Assembly: GCA_035476635.1 (NCBI GenBank)
Contig: DATILI010000001.1
Span: forward strand, 1-9,506
Direction of reading: 5' to 3'
From: DATILI01 sp035476635
GTDB taxonomy: Bacteria > Pseudomonadota > Gammaproteobacteria > Burkholderiales > Burkholderiaceae_C
DNA: 9,506 nt
Translations under genes and position numbers: made by a program
Part shown: in pieces, positions 6,664 to 9,506 of the stretch
Layout: the number at the start of each line of letters is the position of its first letter
Numbering within the stretch: the first letter of the stretch is position 1
The notes under the pieces: generated by a model
Told to the model about the DNA's origin: nothing
The model's database searches: none
What the model saw: the letters and a program-made list of their open reading frames with translations, nothing else

Positions 6664-7139
6664 CGCTCGAGCATCTGTTGCTGCAACACGAGGTCGACCA
6701 GCTCAATGCCGCCTACGCGGCCGCGCTGGATGAAAAGCGCTTTGACGATTGGCCTGGGTTTTTCGTGGAGAGCGGAAAGTACACCGTACAAGCCCGTGAA
6801 AATTTCGACCGCGGCCTGCCCTTGGCGCTGATTGCGCTGGAGAGCCAGGGCATGATGAAAGACCGCGTCTACGGCATCACACAGACCATCTTCCACGGCC
6901 CGTACTACATGCGGCATGTCATCAGCCCCGCGCGCCTCCTGTCGCAGGACGGTGGCATTGTCAAGGCGCAGGCCCACTACGCGGTGTTCCGTACCAAGCC
7001 CGGCGACAGCAGTGAAGTCTACAACGTGGGCCGCTACATCGACGAATTGGTGCGCACCGACGGCGGCCTCAAATTTGCCAGCCGCCTGTGCGTCTATGAC
7101 AGCGAGATGGTGCTCAACTCGCTGATTTATCCGGTGTAG
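6660..7139 (+). CDS. aromatic ring-hydroxylating oxygenase, small (beta) subunit (NagH/AndAd-like)
   Basis: Structural beta subunit that packs with the large subunit in an alpha3beta3-type oxygenase; it carries no metal centre. The 159-residue protein fits the family (about 160). It has the cone-shaped SnoaL/NTF2-like fold character: an N-terminal helix with LNAAYAAALDEKRFDDWPGFF (15-35), then beta-strand patterns including YTVQARENFDRGLPLALI, KDRVYGI and YNVGRYIDELV, ending SRLCVYDSEMVLNSLIYPV. The start is the ATG of an ATGA overlap: its ATG (6660-6662) shares bases with the TGA of the large subunit (6661-6663). This implies translational coupling and a fixed subunit ratio. A longer in-frame reading to 6537 exists only because it overlaps the large-subunit gene. 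Substrate specificity rests with the large subunit. Confidence 0.93.
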   Translation: MTLEHLLLQHEVDQLNAAYAAALDEKRFDDWPGFFVESGKYTVQARENFDRGLPLALIALESQGMMKDRVYGITQTIFHGPYYMRHVISPARLLSQDGGIVKAQAHYAVFRTKPGDSSEVYNVGRYIDELVRTDGGLKFASRLCVYDSEMVLNSLIYPV

Positions 7140-7164
7140 CGTTTTCGTGCCGGGTCATTCCGCG

Positions 7165-7383
7165 TTATCTGCGGTCCTGGCGCTTGCCCAATTCATGACC
7201 GATCAAGGCGCCTGCAGCGGCGCCACCAATCGTGGCACCGGTACCACCCACGGCACTGCCCAGAACGCCGCCGGCAACAGCGCCCACGCCGGTACCGATC
7301 TGTGCGCTCGTCGGATTGGAAGCGCAACCCGTCATCGCGATCGTCGAAGCGGCAGCAAGTGCCAGCAGAAGTTTCGTGCTCAT
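7165..7383 (-). CDS. OsmB-like glycine-zipper lipoprotein
   Basis: Small (72 residues) predicted lipoprotein. A signal sequence, MSTKLLLALAAASTIAMTGC, ends in a lipobox with acylated Cys20. The mature part has a glycine-zipper two-helix domain (about 28-63: GTGVGAVAGGVLGSAVGG and IGGAAAGALIGHELGK) and a basic tail. Length, layout and the (V/L)IGH(Q/E)(V/L)GK end resemble E. coli osmotically inducible lipoprotein OsmB, though function here is unproven. The ATG at 7383 is chosen because AGGTGA lies 5 nt upstream and the signal peptide begins there; an upstream ATG at 7422 would add 13 polar residues. The gene converges on the oxygenase genes with 25 nt between stops and no visible terminator, and lies downstream of marR on the same strand. 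Other glycine-zipper 2TM proteins are the alternative. Confidence 0.85.
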   Translation of the reverse strand: MSTKLLLALAAASTIAMTGCASNPTSAQIGTGVGAVAGGVLGSAVGGTGATIGGAAAGALIGHELGKRQDRR

Positions 7384-7388
7384 ATCGC

Positions 7389-7394
7389 TCACCT
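7389..7394 (-). promoter_or_regulatory. ribosome binding site fixing the start of the OsmB-like gene
   Basis: AGGTGA on the minus strand, 5 nt before the ATG at 7383. It selects this start over the in-frame ATG at 7422. The region between here and the end of marR at 7560 must hold this gene's promoter, but no convincing -10/-35 pair was seen. Confidence 0.65.
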
Positions 7395-7559
7395 TTTGTT
7401 GAGAGAAGAAAGACAGGCGCAACGCGAGAGGCGGATGCTTGTGTTGCCTGTACGTTCACTCTAGGGCGAAGGGAGGTCGGTGGGTGTAGGAGAACGCGGA
7501 CGGGCCCTGTCGGCGCGGGAGACGGCGTCCGGAAGGCCATGCCGTGCGAGTGGGCTGCC

Positions 7560-8087
7560 TCAAGAAGCTTTTCCGAGTGCTTTCCCGGCCTTTCGCGCGC
7601 TGGCGCTGCGCGCTGCGAGGCCATCCACCATGTCCGAATTCATCGGCGCGCGGCTGTAGATATTGTTGATGTGAACCAGCTGCGTCAGCATTTCCATGAA
7701 ACGGCGCTGGTCGGGCCGGCTCAAGGGGGCCAGGATGCGTTGGTCGCTGCGTTCCAGCAGCGGCAGCACCTGCTTGAGCAGGGCGCGCCCGGCGTCGGTG
7801 ATGTTCAGCTGGTTGGTACGCCGATCGGTTTCCGAGCGGTCGCGCGTGATCAGCTCCTTTTCCACGAGCCGGTCGATGATCTTGACGAGGGTGGTCTTGT
7901 CCATCGCGATCAGGTTGCTCAAGGAGGCCTGGTCGATGCTGGGAACCACCTCGATCATGTTGAGCGCCGCGTACTGGCGTGGCGTCAGGTCCAGGTGGCC
8001 GATCTCTTCGAGGAACAGGGCGACGGAGATCTGGTTCAGGCGGCGGATCAGGTGGCCGGGCCGGGAGAGGAAGGCATCGAGGGGCAT
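7560..8087 (-). CDS. MarR-family transcriptional regulator
   Basis: Dimeric winged-helix regulator; family members commonly repress aromatic catabolism or efflux genes and release DNA on binding aromatic acids (family knowledge). In the 175-residue protein, helices at about 10-30 start the dimerisation domain. LTPRQYAALNMIEVVP (34-49) leads into the helix-turn-helix (about 52-80: IDQASLSNLIAMDKTTLVKIIDRLVEKELI). The wing is RDRSETDRRTNQLNIT (82-97) with the typical D-R-R, and DAGRALL (98-104) continues into the C-terminal helices. The tail (about 158-175) is Ala/Lys/Arg-rich and slightly longer than usual. The ATG at 8087 has no ribosome site but sits 6 nt after a -10-like box, suggesting a leaderless message. 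It lies 78 nt downstream of amiC. The oxygenase operon is the likely target, by proximity and the palindrome there. Confidence 0.93.
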   Translation of the reverse strand: MPLDAFLSRPGHLIRRLNQISVALFLEEIGHLDLTPRQYAALNMIEVVPSIDQASLSNLIAMDKTTLVKIIDRLVEKELITRDRSETDRRTNQLNITDAGRALLKQVLPLLERSDQRILAPLSRPDQRRFMEMLTQLVHINNIYSRAPMNSDMVDGLAARSASARKAGKALGKAS

Positions 8088-8089
8088 TC

Positions 8090-8105
8090 AGTTAGTGTAC
8101 AAACT
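8090..8105. promoter_or_regulatory. imperfect dyad over the marR -10 box, possible autoregulatory operator
   Basis: AGTTAGTGTACAAACT is symmetric at 12 of 16 positions, with AGTT/AACT outer arms. It covers the predicted -10 box of marR and ends 2 nt from the start codon. Autorepression through such a site is common for MarR genes. It shares AGTTAG with the palindrome at 5290-5309, but the two dyads are otherwise different, so a common regulator is unproven. Confidence 0.4.
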
Positions 8106-8122
8106 ATGTGTGTGCGATTCAA
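8094..8122 (-). promoter_or_regulatory. candidate sigma-70 promoter of marR (leaderless)
   Basis: On the minus strand TTGAAT (8117-8122) and TACACT (8094-8099) are separated by exactly 17 nt, each matching four of six consensus bases. Only 6 nt separate the -10 box from the marR ATG, so transcription should begin at or next to the start codon. Confidence 0.45.
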
Positions 8123-8130
8123 GATCGCAC
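8112..8130. repeat. inverted repeat between amiC and marR
   Basis: GTGCGAT (8112-8118) and ATCGCAC (8124-8130) are exact reverse complements around a 5-nt spacer. The hairpin lies 35 nt past the amiC stop and overlaps the predicted -35 box of marR. No T-tract follows on the minus strand, so it is not a canonical terminator. It could be an attenuating stem, an RNA end-protecting hairpin for amiC, or a protein site. Confidence 0.5.
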
Positions 8131-8165
8131 GAATCGATAGAACGCATGAATCGAGGCCCTGTCGC

Positions 8166-9506
8166 TTACAGCGCGCGGCTGCGGGCCAGGGGCGGGTTGT
8201 TCGCGAAGTAGCGGCGGATGCCGCGCATGACGGCGTCGGCCAGCTGGTCCTGGTAGGCGTCGCTGCGCAGCTTGGCTTCTTCTTCGGGGTTGCTGATGAA
8301 GGCGGTCTCCACCAGCACACTCGGGATGTCGGGTGCCTTGAGCACGGCGAAGCCGGCTTGCTCCACGCGCGGCTTGTGCAGCCGGCCGACGTTGCCGATC
8401 TCGCCAAGCAGGGCGCCGCCGAGCTTCAGGCTATCGTTGATCTGCGCGGTGGTGCTCATGTCCAGCAGGGCGCGCTGTACCTCGGCGTCCTTGGCCTTGA
8501 CGTTGACGCCGCCGATCAGGTCGGCCTTGTTCTCCTTGTCGGCCATCCAGCGTGCCGCGCTGCTGGAGGCCGCGCCCTGGCTCAGGGCGAACACGCTGGC
8601 GCCGCGCGCGCTGGGCGTGAAGAAGGCATCGGCGTGGATGCTGACGAACAAATCGGCCTGCACGCGGCGCGCCTTCTGTACCCGCACATGCAGCGGCACG
8701 AAGAAGTCGGCGTCGCGCGTGAGAAAGGCGCGCATCGCCGTCTGGCCGGTGGGGCCATTCAAGGTCGTGGCATTGATGCGGTCGCGCAGGCGGTGGGCGA
8801 TTTGCAGCACCACGTCTTTTTCGCGCGTACCGCCGGGGCCGATGGCGCCGGGGTCTTCACCGCCGTGGCCTGGGTCCAGTGCGATGACGATGAAGCGGTC
8901 GGTTTTCTGCAGTGAAGCTTCCTTCCCGTGCTCCCCGCTTGCGATGGGCGCGGGCGCGTCGGGCCTTGGTGTTGCCGCAGGCCGGCGCGAATGCTGGGCG
9001 ATCAGCTCGCCAAGCGGGTCAACCGCGGGATGCGGCGCTTCGGCCACAGGACGCTGCGCGTCTTTCAAGCGTTCGGCAATCAGGTCCGCCAGCGGATCGG
9101 CGGCCTGGGTGGGGTAAAGATCAAACACCAGCCGGTGCTGGTAGGCCGCAACCGGGGGCAGGGTGAATACCTGCGGCAGGATTGGTTGCTTCAAGTCCAC
9201 CACCAGGCGCACGACATTGGGCGCGTTCTGGCCGACGCGGATGCCCGCGATGTTCGGGTCGTCGGGCTTGACCTTGGCCACCAGCTCGCGCAGCGCCGGG
9301 TTCAGGTCGATGCCTTCGATGTCCACCGCCAGCCGGGGCGGGGTGGCGACAAAGAATTGCCTGGCCTTGAGTTCGCCGTCGGACTCGATCGTTACGCGCG
9401 AATAGTCCGGCGCGGGCCAGATGCGCACCGCCACGATGGTGGCGCCGCGCGCGATCTGCTGCGTCCCCAGCAGCAGGACCAGGGTGCTGCCTTGCAGCAG
9501 CGCGCG
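8166..9506 (-). CDS. amiC: N-acetylmuramoyl-L-alanine amidase AmiC (N-terminus beyond window)
   Basis: Periplasmic zinc amidase that cleaves the stem peptide from MurNAc to split septal peptidoglycan; usually activated by a LytM factor such as NlpD or EnvC. The visible 446 residues begin inside a signal peptide (RALLQGSTLVLLLGTQQIARGA). An AMIN septal-targeting domain follows (about 25-132), then a Pro/Ala linker with a duplicated DPLxxLIA motif, then the Amidase_3 domain (about 205-436). The latter has DPGHGGEDPGA (His214), TREKD (Glu229) and SIHAD (His291) as zinc ligands, and VETAF with catalytic Glu400. The insert at about 308-370 matches the autoinhibitory helix region of AmiB/AmiC. A GTG at 9434 is not the true start, since the frame stays open with signal-peptide character to the window edge. 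The AmiA/AmiB names are alternatives. Confidence 0.93.
   Translation of the reverse strand, partial: RALLQGSTLVLLLGTQQIARGATIVAVRIWPAPDYSRVTIESDGELKARQFFVATPPRLAVDIEGIDLNPALRELVAKVKPDDPNIAGIRVGQNAPNVVRLVVDLKQPILPQVFTLPPVAAYQHRLVFDLYPTQAADPLADLIAERLKDAQRPVAEAPHPAVDPLGELIAQHSRRPAATPRPDAPAPIASGEHGKEASLQKTDRFIVIALDPGHGGEDPGAIGPGGTREKDVVLQIAHRLRDRINATTLNGPTGQTAMRAFLTRDADFFVPLHVRVQKARRVQADLFVSIHADAFFTPSARGASVFALSQGAASSSAARWMADKENKADLIGGVNVKAKDAEVQRALLDMSTTAQINDSLKLGGALLGEIGNVGRLHKPRVEQAGFAVLKAPDIPSVLVETAFISNPEEEAKLRSDAYQDQLADAVMRGIRRYFANNPPLARSRAL

Noticed and set aside
7413..7451. Imperfect inverted repeat (ACAGGCGCAAC and GTTGCCTGT) upstream of the OsmB-like gene
   Set aside because: The arms need a 2-nt bulge and enclose about 19 nt; no promoter could be placed around it, so a regulatory role is unsupported.
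7497..7531. CGGACG/CGTCCG inverted repeat downstream of marR as a terminator
   Set aside because: The arms are short, the loop is 23 nt and no T-run follows; too weak to call.
7302..8915. Long open frame on the plus strand (537 codons) opposite marR and amiC
   Set aside because: It spans antisense to three real genes and their spacers, with no domain character; codon-position bias of MarR and AmiC explains the absence of stops.
9432..9434. GTG as the start of amiC
   Set aside because: The frame continues without a stop to the window edge and encodes a hydrophobic signal peptide; starting here would remove the export signal of a periplasmic enzyme.

Overview
The window is GC-rich, densely packed bacterial DNA. 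It most resembles a betaproteobacterium of the order Burkholderiales, probably Comamonadaceae; this is judged from protein sequence character and gene content, without any database search. Two anchors of a widely conserved neighbourhood are present on the minus strand: amiC (cell-wall amidase, running off the right edge) and mutL (mismatch repair, near the left edge). In many proteobacteria these two genes are adjacent (tsaE-amiB/C-mutL-miaA). Here about 6.2 kb of other genes lies between them.

Layout from left to right. Positions 25-1944 (minus) hold mutL, an endonuclease-type MutL with three near-identical 33-bp repeats in its linker. Positions 2003-3178 and 3240-4430 (both minus, same direction as mutL) hold two unrecognised membrane proteins that carry zinc ribbons, possibly co-transcribed into mutL. 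Positions 4603-5253 (plus) hold a DedA-family membrane protein, divergent from the zinc-ribbon genes. Positions 5356-7139 (plus) hold the large and small subunits of a Rieske non-heme-iron aromatic oxygenase of the salicylate 5-hydroxylase/anthranilate dioxygenase (NagG-NagH/AndAc-AndAd) type, translationally coupled by an ATGA overlap. Positions 7165-7383 (minus) hold an OsmB-like glycine-zipper lipoprotein. Positions 7560-8087 (minus) hold a MarR-family regulator. Positions 8166-9506 (minus) hold amiC, incomplete at its N-terminus.

How the parts may work together: the oxygenase pair would hydroxylate an aromatic acid but needs a ferredoxin and a reductase that are not in the window. A perfect 8-bp-arm palindrome sits in the oxygenase promoter region, and the nearby MarR gene is the obvious candidate regulator. 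The marR gene itself appears to be leaderless, with an imperfect palindrome over its -10 box. The remaining genes are envelope or housekeeping functions: DedA lipid carrier recycling, the OsmB-like lipoprotein, AmiC daughter-cell separation, and the zinc-ribbon membrane proteins of unknown role.

No rRNA, tRNA, CRISPR array, transposase or clear rho-independent terminator was seen. No stretch longer than 300 bases lacks a gene. I did not find a clearly new multi-gene system; the least explained items are the zinc-ribbon pair upstream of mutL and the repeat expansion inside mutL.
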